Source: Demequina rhizosphaerae (lineage in GTDB: Bacteria > Actinomycetota > Actinomycetes > Actinomycetales > Demequinaceae). Taken from it: 64,000 bases of DNA. The stretch spans positions 496,001-560,000 of the forward strand of contig NZ_BBMC01000002.1 of assembly GCF_000971255.1 (NCBI RefSeq), given 5' to 3'. The notes below the pieces were generated by a model. It searched no databases. It was not told where the DNA came from and saw only the letters and a program-made list of their open reading frames with translations. The stretch's first letter is position 1. Each line of letters begins with the position of its first letter. Positions 26,009-34,642 of this stretch are shown here, piece after piece. The position numbers were made by a program, and so were the translations under genes.

Positions 26009-26105
26009 GTGCGTGGGATACGCGGACAAGGGTACCGGCTGCGCGCGCGGCGACCCGCGCATCGTCCCGCCGGGCCGTCACCGGACCGTCGCCGCACCGT
26101 TGCGC

Positions 26106-27092
26106 TCAGAAGACGTCGTGCACGTGCTCCCGGCAGTACTCGTCGTAGATCGCCGCGAGCCGGTCCATCGTAGCCGCGGGCAGCTCGGGGAAGTCCGCCG
26201 CCGCGGCGTTGGACTGCGCCTGCGAGACCTTGGACGCGCCGGGGATCATCGTCGCGACGCCCACCTGCGCGAGCCAGCCGAGCGCCATCTGCGCCGTGGT
26301 CCAGCCCTCGGGGGTCAGCGCCGCGACCTCGCGGGCCGCCTGCACACCCACCTCGAACGGGATGCCGGAGAAGGTCTCGCCGATGTTCATCTTGGCGCCG
26401 TCGCGGTTCCACGTGCGGTGGTCCTCGGGCGCGAAGGTGGTGTGCTCGTCGTACTTGCCGGACAGCAGCCCGGACGCGAGCGGCAGGCGCGCGATGATCC
26501 CCACGCCCTTCTCGGCCGCGAGGGGCAGCACCCGCTCGAGCGGCTTGCGGCGGAAGATGTTGACGATGATCTGGATGGTCGCGAGGTCGGGCTGCTCGAG
26601 CGCCGCGAGCGCCTCGTCGACGAGCTCGACGGAGACGCCCCAGCGGGCGATCGCGCCCTCCTGCTGCAGCGTGCGGAGGTCGTCGTAGACGCGCTGCTGC
26701 TCGTAGACCGAGGTCGGCGGGCAGTGGAGCTGCACGAGGTCGAGGGTGTCGACCCCGAGGTTCTCGCGCGAGCGATCGGTCCACCGGCGGAAGTTGTCGA
26801 GGCTGTACGCGCTCTCCTCGTGCGGCGTCGCACGGCGTCCCATCTTGGTGAAGACCACGAAGTCGTCGCGGTCCTCGCGGCCGGCCAGGAAGCGGCCGAT
26901 CGCCTTCTCCGAGCGGCCGTCGCCGTAGACGTCCGCCGTGTCGAACAGGCGCGTGCCCGCGTCCGCGGCGGCGTTGAGCACCTCCTGCGCGGCCTCGTCG
27001 CCCACGGCGGCCCAATCGCCACCCAGCTGCCAGGTCCCCAGACCCACCAGCGAGATCTCACGTCCCAGGTTCGGCACCATCGTCGTCCTCAT
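26106..27092 (-). CDS. Aldo/keto reductase
   Basis: 328 residues of the AKR (beta/alpha)8 fold: LGLGTWQLGGDWA at the start, LFDTADVYGDGRSEKAIG with the catalytic Asp and Tyr, FVVFTKMGRR with the catalytic Lys, LDLVQLHCPP with the active-site His, and a C-terminal IPGASKVSQAQSNAAA NADPH-binding segment. It reduces an aldehyde or ketone with NADPH; the substrate is not predictable. Start ATG 27092 follows GGTGGAACC; ATG 27080 is an alternative. The gene stands alone between the tRNA and the NlpC/P60 gene. Confidence 0.9.
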   Translation of the reverse strand: MRTTMVPNLGREISLVGLGTWQLGGDWAAVGDEAAQEVLNAAADAGTRLFDTADVYGDGRSEKAIGRFLAGREDRDDFVVFTKMGRRATPHEESAYSLDNFRRWTDRSRENLGVDTLDLVQLHCPPTSVYEQQRVYDDLRTLQQEGAIARWGVSVELVDEALAALEQPDLATIQIIVNIFRRKPLERVLPLAAEKGVGIIARLPLASGLLSGKYDEHTTFAPEDHRTWNRDGAKMNIGETFSGIPFEVGVQAAREVAALTPEGWTTAQMALGWLAQVGVATMIPGASKVSQAQSNAAAADFPELPAATMDRLAAIYDEYCREHVHDVF

Positions 27093-27170
27093 GGTTCCAC
27101 CGTAGCGGCGCCCGGAGGTGCGGAGGGACGATGCGCGGGCCGGGTCGGCGCGCACGTTCCCGCGCGCCGC

Positions 27171-27217
27171 GAGGTGCTGAGTGCCCGAAATCGATCGGAT
27201 CGGGCAGCGAGCACCTC
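27171..27217. repeat. Family C intergenic palindrome, copy 2 (47 bp)
   Basis: GAGGTGCTGAGTGC (27171-27184) faces GCAGCGAGCACCTC (27204-27217). Same length and ends as 68-114, with a different central sequence that itself contains ATCGAT. It lies upstream of the aldo/keto reductase and downstream of the NlpC/P60 terminator. A 10-mer copy is close by at 27125. Confidence 0.6.
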
Positions 27218-27270
27218 GCTGGGCGCCGAGGCGCGGGCGACGCGCGACGCGCACCGCCCGCAGACGCAGC

Positions 27271-27300
27271 GAGGGCCGCCACCTTGCGGTGACGGCCCTC
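27271..27300 (-). terminator. Terminator of the NlpC/P60 gene
   Basis: GAGGGCCG and CGGCCCTC arms form a GC-rich hairpin 16 bases beyond the TGA of the minus-strand NlpC/P60 gene. Confidence 0.7.
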
Positions 27301-27315
27301 GCGACGCGGATGCGA

Positions 27316-28047
27316 TCAGGTGACGCGGACGTAGGTCGGGTTCGACTGCCAGATCGCGCGGAACTGGATGGTCGTGCCCGGGGTCGCGGCGTCGATCTGC
27401 AGGTTCGGGCCCGCGTAGATCGCGACGTGGCCCGGCGTGACGATGATGTCGCCCGGCTGCGGCGAGGACACGCGCGTGCCCACCGACCAGTACGAGCTCG
27501 AGGAACGCGGCAGCGAGATGCCGAGCTGGCCGTACACGTAGGACACGAAGCCCGAGCAGTCGAAGCCGGAGGGCGTCGAGCCGCCGGAGACGTAGGGCAC
27601 GCCCACGTACTTCGAGGCCTCGGCGATCACGGCGGAGCCGGAGATCGCGGCCTGGACGTCGGCCGAGGGGGTCGTGGACTGGACGCTCGACACGGTGGAG
27701 GCGCCGGTGGAGGTGGTGTCCGAAGAGGTGGTCGACTCGTAGGTCGTGGTCTCCTCGACGACGGGCTCCGGCTCGGGCTCCGGCGGCGGCGGCACCTTGA
27801 CCTTCACGGTCGGGGTGTCGATCGTGTACGCGTCCTTCTTCTTCGAGGCCGTGGTGACCTCGGGGATGTCCGCGATGTCGTTGCTGTAGGTCGTGTACGC
27901 GGAGGCGTCGAGGCGGGCACCGGAGTCGGCGGACTCATCGGTGACCAAGGCTGCAGCGGCGGCCCCGGTGAGGGGGACCACCACGAGCGCTGCGCCCGTG
28001 GCGGCGGCCACCGCGCGCGTCTTGGCGCGCATGTATCCGTACTTCAA
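27316..28047 (-). CDS. Secreted NlpC/P60 peptidoglycan endopeptidase
   Basis: 243 residues from a TTG at 28047 (AAGGAA ten bases upstream) or 238 from ATG 28032. Signal peptide AAATGAALVVVPLTGAAAA, a linker TPTVKVKVPPPPEPEPEP and a Ser/Thr-rich spacer, then the NlpC/P60 domain: catalytic Cys in PSGFDCSGFVSYVYGQ, His in TPGHVAIYAG, third residue in NLQIDAATPG. It cuts peptide stems of peptidoglycan in wall remodelling. The upstream 28048-28203 has an AT-rich stretch with GATAA repeated at 11-base spacing, a likely promoter/regulator region. DtxR-family gene lies upstream on the same strand. Confidence 0.92.
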   Translation of the reverse strand: MKYGYMRAKTRAVAAATGAALVVVPLTGAAAAALVTDESADSGARLDASAYTTYSNDIADIPEVTTASKKKDAYTIDTPTVKVKVPPPPEPEPEPVVEETTTYESTTSSDTTSTGASTVSSVQSTTPSADVQAAISGSAVIAEASKYVGVPYVSGGSTPSGFDCSGFVSYVYGQLGISLPRSSSSYWSVGTRVSSPQPGDIIVTPGHVAIYAGPNLQIDAATPGTTIQFRAIWQSNPTYVRVT

Positions 28048-28178
28048 TGTGTTTTCGTTCCTTCCGCGCCCCGTGCGCGTCGTTGTTTCTGCACCCTCAG
28101 CGCTCGCGTCATCTTCGAGCGTTTCGTCTTGGTCGGGGCGCCGTGGAGGAGGTCTCCATGCCGTCATGGCCGTTCGTT

Positions 28179-28200
28179 GTTATCGAAAATTTATCAAAGT
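28179..28200 (-). promoter_or_regulatory. AT-rich promoter region of the NlpC/P60 gene
   Basis: On the minus strand TTTGATAAATTTTCGATAAC, unusually AT-rich for this genome, with GATAA repeated every 11 bases, the spacing expected of a response-regulator dimer on one DNA face. It lies about 135 bases before the start codon, and the long leader between has no riboswitch I recognise. Confidence 0.35.
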
Positions 28201-28203
28201 TCG

Positions 28204-28884
28204 CTAGGAAGGCAAGCCGAAGATGTGGCGCGCCTGGTCACGGCCCAGGATGCCGCGCCTTCCCTCGAGGGTGATCTCGATGGTCTCCGGGGTCCCCGAG
28301 AGGCCCACCGTCGCGCCTGGCAGGACCCCGTTCTCGACCATCTCGCCGAGCAGCTGGAGGTCCGCCTGCGGGTGCTCCCCGATGCGGGTGAGTGTGACGT
28401 GCGCCACACCGTCGTCCGCGAGGTCCGTCAGGCGGCGCTCGCCGGACGATGCGCCGACGTCCTCGACGCCCAGCTCCGCGAGCCCCGGGATGGGGTTGCC
28501 GTAGGGCGACACGGTGGGCGTGTCGAGCACCTCGAGCAGGCGTCGCTCGACGCGCTCGCTCATCACGTGCTCCCACCGGCAGGCCTCGTCGTGGACGTGA
28601 GCGAGGTCGAGCCCGATGACGTCCGTGAGGAGGCGCTCGGCGAGGCGATGCTTGCGCATCACCCGCATCGCGAGCGCCTCGCCCTCGGCCGTCAGCTCGA
28701 GGTGGCGGTCCTGCGTCACGACGACGAGGCCGTCGCGCTCCATCCGGGCGATCGTCTGGGACACCGTGGGTCCGGCGTGGCCCAGGTGCTCCGCGAGGCG
28801 CGCGCGCATGGGCGTCACGCCGTCCTCTCGCAGCTCGTAGATGGTGCGGAGGTACATCTCCGTCGTGTCGATGAGGTCGCTCAT
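28204..28884 (-). CDS. ideR: DtxR/IdeR-family metal-dependent repressor
   Basis: 226 residues. The N-terminal winged helix (MYLRTIYELREDGVTPMRARLAEHL, GPTVSQTIARMERDGL) and the metal/dimer domain (MRKHRLAERLLTDVIGL, EACRWEHVMSERVERRL with the metal-binding Cys/Glu/His) match DtxR/IdeR closely. A C-terminal SH3-like FeoA domain follows. It represses iron (or Mn) uptake genes when metal-bound. It follows UDP-glucose dehydrogenase by 13 bases on the same strand. Whether Fe or Mn is sensed is not decided by sequence, though the EACRWEHVMS segment is DtxR-like. Confidence 0.9.
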   Translation of the reverse strand: MSDLIDTTEMYLRTIYELREDGVTPMRARLAEHLGHAGPTVSQTIARMERDGLVVVTQDRHLELTAEGEALAMRVMRKHRLAERLLTDVIGLDLAHVHDEACRWEHVMSERVERRLLEVLDTPTVSPYGNPIPGLAELGVEDVGASSGERRLTDLADDGVAHVTLTRIGEHPQADLQLLGEMVENGVLPGATVGLSGTPETIEITLEGRRGILGRDQARHIFGLPS

Positions 28885-28897
28885 GACAAGCCCCCGT

Positions 28898-30232
28898 TCA
28901 GGATGCGTGGCGTCCTAGTCCGATGTAGCGCCAGCCGGCGTCGATCCACTGCTCCGCAGGCAGGCAGTTGCGGCCATCGATGACGACCTTGCTGGCGACG
29001 AGGTCCGCCACCGCGTGCGGGTCGAGCGAGCGGAACTCCTTCCACTCGGTCGCGACGACCACGACCTCGGCATCCTTGACCGCCTCGATCGCGCTCTCCG
29101 CGAACGTGAGCGTCGGCCACATCCGTGCCGCGTTCTCCATGGCCTCGGGGTCGAACACGCGCACGTCGGCGCCCTCGAGGTGCAGGCGGCCGGCCACGTC
29201 GAGGGCCGGCGAGTCCCGGATGTCATCCGACTCGGGCTTGAAGGCGGCGCCGAGCACCGCGACCTTCCCGCCCCGGAGCCGGCCGTTGAGCTCGCCCTCG
29301 ACGAGCCCGATGACGTGCTGGCGTCGACGCATGTTGACGTCGTCGACCTCGCGCAGGAACGTGAGCGCCTGGTCGACGCCCAGCTCGCCCGCGCGCGCCA
29401 TGAACGCGCGGATGTCCTTGGGCAGGCAGCCGCCGCCGAAGCCCATGCCCGCGCCCAGGAACTTGCGGCCGATGCGGGCGTCGTGGCCGATCGCGTCCGC
29501 GAGCTCGACGACGTCGGCGCCGGTGGCCTCGCAGACCTCGGCGATGGCGTTGATGAAGGAGATCTTGGTCGCGAGGAACGCGTTGGCGCTCACCTTGACC
29601 AGCTCCGCGGTTGCGAGGTCGGTCACGAGGAACGGCGTCGCGCGCGAGATCGCGTCGGCGTAGACCTCGCGCGCGACCTCCTCGATCCGGCCCGGGCGGT
29701 CCTTGTCGACGCCGATGACGAGGCGGTCGGGCCGCAACGTGTCCTCGACCGCGAAGCCCTCGCGCAGGAACTCGGGATTCCAGCCCAGCTGCGCGTCCTC
29801 ACCCACCGGCGACAGCTCGCGGACGCGCTCCGCGAGCCGCGCCGCGGTGCCCACCGGCACCGTCGACTTGCCGAGGATGACCGCCGGGCGAGTGATCAGC
29901 GGCGCGAGCGTCTCGATGACCGAGTCGACGAACGTCATGTCCGCCGCGTACGACCCCTTCTTCTGCGGCGTGCCGACGCCGATGAAGTGGACGTCGGCGA
30001 ACTCGGCCGCCTCGGCCGCGTCCGTGGTGAACCGCAGGCGGCCCGACTCGACGTGCTTCCTCAGGAGCTCGGGCAGCCCGGGCTCGTAGAAGGGGACCTC
30101 GCCTCGCTGAAGGCGCTCGATCTTGGCCGGGTCGATATCGACACCGACCACCTCGTGACCGAGCTCCGCCATACCGGCCGCGTGCGTGGCCCCCAGATAA
30201 CCGGTACCGAAAACGGAGATGCGCAATGACAT
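28898..30232 (-). CDS. ugd: UDP-glucose 6-dehydrogenase
   Basis: 444 residues. NAD-binding start ISVFGTGYLGATHAAGMAELG, the family segment YEPGLPELLRKH, catalytic Cys in GGGCLPKDIRAFM, and C-terminal UDP-binding domain with VLGAAFKPESDDIRDSPALDVA. It oxidises UDP-glucose twice to UDP-glucuronate for polysaccharide or envelope synthesis. GDP-mannose dehydrogenases are close relatives, but the motif set is more UGDH-like. It follows manA by 22 bases, so manA-ugd (and perhaps the DtxR gene) form one unit. Confidence 0.9.
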   Translation of the reverse strand: MSLRISVFGTGYLGATHAAGMAELGHEVVGVDIDPAKIERLQRGEVPFYEPGLPELLRKHVESGRLRFTTDAAEAAEFADVHFIGVGTPQKKGSYAADMTFVDSVIETLAPLITRPAVILGKSTVPVGTAARLAERVRELSPVGEDAQLGWNPEFLREGFAVEDTLRPDRLVIGVDKDRPGRIEEVAREVYADAISRATPFLVTDLATAELVKVSANAFLATKISFINAIAEVCEATGADVVELADAIGHDARIGRKFLGAGMGFGGGCLPKDIRAFMARAGELGVDQALTFLREVDDVNMRRRQHVIGLVEGELNGRLRGGKVAVLGAAFKPESDDIRDSPALDVAGRLHLEGADVRVFDPEAMENAARMWPTLTFAESAIEAVKDAEVVVVATEWKEFRSLDPHAVADLVASKVVIDGRNCLPAEQWIDAGWRYIGLGRHAS

Positions 30233-30254
30233 GCGGCCAGGCTAGCGGCCCGGA

Positions 30255-31460
30255 CTAGGCCTCCGTGACCGGCACCTCCACCACGAATGTCGACCCGACG
30301 GCGTCGACGACGAGACGTCCGTCGCCGTACGGGACGAACACGGCCTCGCCGCGCGAGAGCGACACGCTGCCGCGCTCGCCGTGGACCGATGCGGTGCCAT
30401 CGACCGCGAGCACGATGCGCGGGCCGGGGGCGAAGGCCGCAGACCCGCGCTCGACCATGGAGAGGGCGAACTCGTCGACGGGCGTGGGGAAGCGCGTGAC
30501 CGCGCCCTCGCGCTCGACGAGCACCCGCGGCGGTGGGGTCGGCGTGCCGTCGGTGAGCTCGACGAGCAGGTCGATGTCGACCGGCTTGGGCGTGAGGCCC
30601 GCGCGCACCACGTTGTCGGAGTTCGCCATGATCTCGACGCCCACGCCCGACTGGTACGAGTGGATGACGCCGGCCGTGGTGAAGCAGGCCTGACCGGGCG
30701 CGAGGCGCACGACGTTGAGGGCGATCGCGACGAGCGCACCGGGGTCGCCGGGGAACTCGAGGGCGGCCGCGGAGGCGACCGCGAGCGACTCGGGCACGCC
30801 GGAGCGGCCGCCGACCTCGACGAGCGCCTCGAGCGCCGCGGGGGCCTCGGGGTCGCGCAGCACCTTCTGGATGTACTCGCCCAGCGCGACGGTCGGCTCG
30901 GTGGCGTTCGCGAGCTCCTCCGCCCAGCGGCGCGTGCACGGCTGGCCCAGCCACACGAGGTCCTGCGCCACCGCGTTGGCGGGGCGGAAGCCGGCGAGCA
31001 GCGTCATCGGCGTAAGCGCGACGATCATCTCGGGCTTGTGCGAACGGTCCTTGAACGTGCGGGTCGGCGCATCGGCCGGGATGCCGCGGGAGTCCTCGTC
31101 CTTGAAGCCCGCCTCGGCCTGGTCGAGCGTCGGGTGCACCTGCAGCGACAGCGGCTTCGCGATCGCGAGCACCTTGAGCAGGTACGGCAGCCGCTCCCAG
31201 CGGCCCGCGAGCTCCGAGCCGAGCATCGCCTCGGGGATGCGCGAGATCAGCTCGTCGAGCGGGAGCGAGTCGCCCGCGTGGAGCCCCGCCTCGTCGGCGC
31301 CGTCGTGGTGCGCGGCGGTCGCGAGCGCGGGCGCCGAGGAGTGGGCCCCCCACCACGCCTCCGCGACGGGCGCGCCGGAGCGCGGGAGTCCGACCAGGTC
31401 CTCGAGGACCTCGGTCATCCCCCACGCGTAGTTCTGAAGGGCAGGCTGAAGGCGGTACAC
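30255..31460 (-). CDS. manA: Mannose-6-phosphate isomerase, class I
   Basis: 401 residues with zinc-cupin features: LQNYAWGMTEVLEDLVG, AEAWWGAHSSAPA, LPYLLKVLAIAKPLSLQVHP (Gln/His zinc ligands), KPEMIVALTPMTLLAGFRP, and the C-terminal HSYQSGVGVEIMANSDNVVRAG. It interconverts mannose-6-P and fructose-6-P. GTG start at 31460, divergent from serC with a 40-base spacer that must hold both promoters. It feeds GDP-mannose for glycoconjugates. Confidence 0.93.
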   Translation of the reverse strand: MYRLQPALQNYAWGMTEVLEDLVGLPRSGAPVAEAWWGAHSSAPALATAAHHDGADEAGLHAGDSLPLDELISRIPEAMLGSELAGRWERLPYLLKVLAIAKPLSLQVHPTLDQAEAGFKDEDSRGIPADAPTRTFKDRSHKPEMIVALTPMTLLAGFRPANAVAQDLVWLGQPCTRRWAEELANATEPTVALGEYIQKVLRDPEAPAALEALVEVGGRSGVPESLAVASAAALEFPGDPGALVAIALNVVRLAPGQACFTTAGVIHSYQSGVGVEIMANSDNVVRAGLTPKPVDIDLLVELTDGTPTPPPRVLVEREGAVTRFPTPVDEFALSMVERGSAAFAPGPRIVLAVDGTASVHGERGSVSLSRGEAVFVPYGDGRLVVDAVGSTFVVEVPVTEA

Positions 31461-31500
31461 GCCCGTAATGATGCCAGCAGGCCGCCATTACAGTGATGCC

Positions 31501-32625
31501 ATGACGGACATCATCGCCATCCCCGATGCCCTGCTGCCCCGCGACGGGCGCTTCGGATCGGGTCCCTCGAAGGTGAGCGACGCGCAGCTGAAGGCCCTGG
31601 TGGACAGCCAGCCGGGCGTCCTCGGCACCTCCCATCGGCAGGCGCCGGTCAAGGGCCTCGTGCGCGACGTCCGGGCCATGCTCGGCGAGCTCTACGCCCT
31701 CCCCGAGGGCTACGAGGTGATCCTCGGCAACGGCGGCTCGACGATGTTCTGGGACGCCGCGGCGTTCTCGCTCGTGCGCGAGCGGGCGCAGCACTGCGCG
31801 TTCGGCGAGTTCGGCTCGAAGTTCGCGAAGGCGACGGACCTCGCCCCCCACCTCGGCGCATCGTCCATCCGCACCGCCCCCGGCGGCGCGGCCGTGCTGC
31901 CCGAGGCCGAGGACGGCATCGACGTCTACGCGTGGCCGCACAACGAGACGTCGACCGGCGTGGCCGTGCCCGTGCTGCGGCCGGCCGGGATCCGCGACGC
32001 GCTCACCGTGGTCGACGCGACCTCCGCGGCGGGCGGCATCGAGGTCGACATCGCGCAGGCGGACGTCTACTACTTCGCGCCGCAGAAGAGCTTCGCGTCG
32101 GACGGCGGGCTGTGGCTCGCGATCGTGTCGCCCGCCGCGATCGCGCGGATCGAGGAGATCGCCGCGAGCGGGCGGTGGATCCCCGAGTCGCTGTCGCTCA
32201 AGGTCGCGCTCGACAACTCGCGCGCCGACCAGACCCTCAACACCCCGGCCGTCGCGACGCTGGTGATGATGCGCGCGCAGCTCGAGTGGATGCTCGCGGG
32301 CGGCGGCCTCGGCTTCGCCGCGGGACGCTCCGCGCGGTCGTCGGGGACCCTCTACGACTGGGCCGCGCGCACCGAGTGGGCTGAGGCCTTCGTCACAGAC
32401 CCTGGCCTGCGCTCCCCCGTGGTTGCGACCATCGATCTGCACCCGCGCGTCGACAGCGCCGAGCTCCGCCGGCACCTCCGCGCTCAAGGGGTTGTCGATA
32501 TTGATCCGTACAGGAAGCTCGGCCGCAACCAGGTCCGCGTCGGCGTCTACCCCGCCGTGGATCCCGAGGACGTCGAGTCGCTGGTGCAGTGCATGGACTA
32601 CCTCGTGGAGAGATTGCTGACATGA
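31501..32625 (+). CDS. serC: Phosphoserine aminotransferase (actinobacterial type)
   Basis: 374 residues, PLP-dependent class V aminotransferase. Start DGRFGSGPSKVSDAQL, GTSHRQAPVKGLVRDVR and EVILGNGGSTMFWDAAAF match the actinobacterial SerC; the PLP lysine is in YYFAPQKSFASDGGLW. Converts 3-phosphohydroxypyruvate and glutamate to phosphoserine. The ATG at 31501 is used; an upstream in-frame ATG at 31468 would leave almost no promoter. The stop overlaps the start of the CAP-domain gene (ATGA), an unexpected coupling of amino-acid synthesis and a wall-type secreted protein. Confidence 0.92.
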   Translation: MTDIIAIPDALLPRDGRFGSGPSKVSDAQLKALVDSQPGVLGTSHRQAPVKGLVRDVRAMLGELYALPEGYEVILGNGGSTMFWDAAAFSLVRERAQHCAFGEFGSKFAKATDLAPHLGASSIRTAPGGAAVLPEAEDGIDVYAWPHNETSTGVAVPVLRPAGIRDALTVVDATSAAGGIEVDIAQADVYYFAPQKSFASDGGLWLAIVSPAAIARIEEIAASGRWIPESLSLKVALDNSRADQTLNTPAVATLVMMRAQLEWMLAGGGLGFAAGRSARSSGTLYDWAARTEWAEAFVTDPGLRSPVVATIDLHPRVDSAELRRHLRAQGVVDIDPYRKLGRNQVRVGVYPAVDPEDVESLVQCMDYLVERLLT

Positions 32626-33437
32626 CCGAGATGCAGGATGTGCTGGAGCGCACCCGCCGACGTCGTCGACGCGCTCCGGCCCTCCTGCTCGGTGGGCTGC
32701 CGGTGCTCGTGGCGTCCACCGCCCTGGCCGGGGCGTACTCCTTCGTCCCCGCCACCGCGTCCTACGCCCAGGACGTCTCGCCCGTCGTCGAGCCCGTCCG
32801 GGCCGAGCCGGTCGCGTCCATCCGCGCGTCCGACTCCGCGGACGACGCCTCCGACCTGCGCCGCGTCAAGGTGACCGTCCCGGAGCCCGAGCCGGAGCCC
32901 GTGGTGACCCCCGCATCGTCCCCGGCGACGACGACCGCGCCCGCGGGCGCCTCGTCGGGCACGTCCGCCTCCTCCGGCGCGACCTCGAGCGCCTCGACCA
33001 CCGCGCCCACGGTGAGCTACACCTCCTACTGCGCGAACCCGAAGGCCCCGTCGTCGGCGTCGAGCGTGAGCGGTCTGCTCGCGGCGACCAACGCGGAGCG
33101 GGCCAAGCTCGGCATCGCACCGCTCACCTGGTCCTCGGATCTCGCCTCGGCCGCGACGGGCTGGTCGCAGCAGATGGCCGCGCAGGACTCCGGCACGGCC
33201 GCGCTCGCCGACGCGCTCGCCCACAACCCGAACCGTCCCGGCGCCGAGAACGTGGGCGTCGTGTACCGGTCGACGGGCCTCGGGGAGTCGAGCGCGATGG
33301 GCAAGCTGCACGCCAACTGGGTCTACTCGCCCGGGCACTGCGCCAACCTCATGAACCCCGCCTACACGCAGATGGGCGCGGGCGCCGCCGTGACCGAGGA
33401 CGGCACCACCTGGTACGCGACGGAGAACTTCCGCTAG
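32622..33437 (+). CDS. Secreted CAP (SCP/PR1-like) domain protein
   Basis: 271 residues. A basic N-terminus (RTRRRRRRAP) precedes a membrane/signal segment (LLLGGLPVLVASTALAGA), then the linker LRRVKVTVPEPEPEPVVTP and a long Ser/Thr/Ala spacer. The C-terminal ~130 residues are a bacterial CAP domain: LLAATNAERAKLGIAPLTWS, HNPNRPGAENVGVVYRS, and HANWVYSPGHCANLMNPAYTQMGAG. Function in bacteria is unclear (wall or extracellular). Its TAG overlaps the TAG of the convergent MFS gene (shared CTAG at 33434-33437), so there is no intergenic space. Confidence 0.88.
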   Translation: MTEMQDVLERTRRRRRRAPALLLGGLPVLVASTALAGAYSFVPATASYAQDVSPVVEPVRAEPVASIRASDSADDASDLRRVKVTVPEPEPEPVVTPASSPATTTAPAGASSGTSASSGATSSASTTAPTVSYTSYCANPKAPSSASSVSGLLAATNAERAKLGIAPLTWSSDLASAATGWSQQMAAQDSGTAALADALAHNPNRPGAENVGVVYRSTGLGESSAMGKLHANWVYSPGHCANLMNPAYTQMGAGAAVTEDGTTWYATENFR

Positions 33438-34642
33438 TCGATCTCGTGGTGGTGGGCGGGCCGCGTGCGCGGCACCCACGCGAGGAAGCCTCCCGTGGTG
33501 GCGAGCCCGATGCCGCCGACCGCGAAGAAGCCCACCGGCAGCGCGATCACCGCGCCGAGCGACACGAGCGCCGGGCCGGCGAGCCCGCCGATGTCCTGGA
33601 GGATCATCCAGATGCCGGTGAAGACCGAGCGGCCGTGCTCGGGAGCGACGTCCGCGCCGAGCGTCATGATGAGGCCCGATCCCCAGCCGTTCCCGATGCC
33701 GAGGATGAGCGCGGCCGCGGTGACCTGCGCGACGCCGTCGGTGAACGGCAGCGCGATGAAGCCCGCGGCGAGCAGCAGCGACGACGGGATGGCGGTCCAC
33801 AGCCGCCCGCGCCGGTCCATCGTGAGGCCCGCCGGGTAGAAGAGGAGCATGTCGATCCCCGCGGAGATCGAGAACACCAGCGTCGCGACCTCCGGGCTGA
33901 GCCCCACGTGCGACGCCCACAGCGGGATGACCGCGATGCGGGCCTGGCGCAGCGCGCCCGTCGCGACGACCGTGAGGCCGAGGGTGGTGAGGGTGTGGCG
34001 CTGCTCGCGTGCGACCTCCAGGAGGGAGACGCGGTGGTCGGGGCGGACGATGCGGCGGTCGCCTCGCATGCCGACGGCCGCCAGCACCGCCATCGCCATC
34101 AGGATGCAGACGAAGCCGAGCCAGTAGATGGCGTCGACGCCCCAGATCGCGATGAGTCCCGCGCCGAGGAGCGGGCCCACGAAGTTGGAGATGCGCCACA
34201 CGCCCGCGAGCGAGGTGAGCGAGCGCGCGATGAAGGTCGAGGAGATGACGCCCAGGATCTGGTCCTGGCGGGCCACGTGGTACGACGCGTGGCCGAGCCC
34301 GACGAGCACCGCGCCGACCATGAACACGGCGAGGCCGGGGGCGAGGGCCGCGATGACCGAGCCGAGGGCGATCACGCCGAGCGTCACCAGCGCCGCGTGC
34401 GCGGAGCCGATGCGGTGGGCGAGCCCGCCGCCGAGCGCCGAGCCGGGCATGCGACCCAGCTGGTAGGCGACCACCGCGAGCGAGCCGAACGCGGCGGTGT
34501 GGCCCATGTCGATCACGCTGAGCGCGAGCACGGGCAGCATCGCGCCGATGCCGATCTCCGCGATGAAGGTGGGGACGTAGACGCGCGCCGCCAGGGTGCG
34601 CGCGACCCGTCTCCGTGACGCCGGGGCGCCGGCCTCAGTCAG
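33434..34642 (-). CDS. Major facilitator superfamily transporter, probable CTG start
   Basis: About 402 residues and 12 membrane segments, with LVGLGHASYHVARQDQ, TMDRRGRLWTAIPSSLLLAAG (DRxGR loop) and GIGNGWGSGLIMTLGADVAPEH. The only ATG near the N-terminus (34540) would cut off the first half of segment 1 (YVPTFIAEIGIGAMLPVLAL). The open frame runs up to a CTG at 34642 that has GAGGAG seven bases upstream and overlaps the TGA of the DUF3027 gene, so I place the start there. The substrate is unknown; likely efflux. No GTG or TTG lies between. Confidence 0.78.
   Translation of the reverse strand: MTEAGAPASRRRVARTLAARVYVPTFIAEIGIGAMLPVLALSVIDMGHTAAFGSLAVVAYQLGRMPGSALGGGLAHRIGSAHAALVTLGVIALGSVIAALAPGLAVFMVGAVLVGLGHASYHVARQDQILGVISSTFIARSLTSLAGVWRISNFVGPLLGAGLIAIWGVDAIYWLGFVCILMAMAVLAAVGMRGDRRIVRPDHRVSLLEVAREQRHTLTTLGLTVVATGALRQARIAVIPLWASHVGLSPEVATLVFSISAGIDMLLFYPAGLTMDRRGRLWTAIPSSLLLAAGFIALPFTDGVAQVTAAALILGIGNGWGSGLIMTLGADVAPEHGRSVFTGIWMILQDIGGLAGPALVSLGAVIALPVGFFAVGGIGLATTGGFLAWVPRTRPAHHHEID

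Noticed and set aside
28048..28203. c-di-AMP (ydaO-type) riboswitch before the NlpC/P60 gene
   Set aside because: Such switches often precede wall-hydrolase genes in Actinobacteria, but I could not find the conserved core or a matching fold in the leader.
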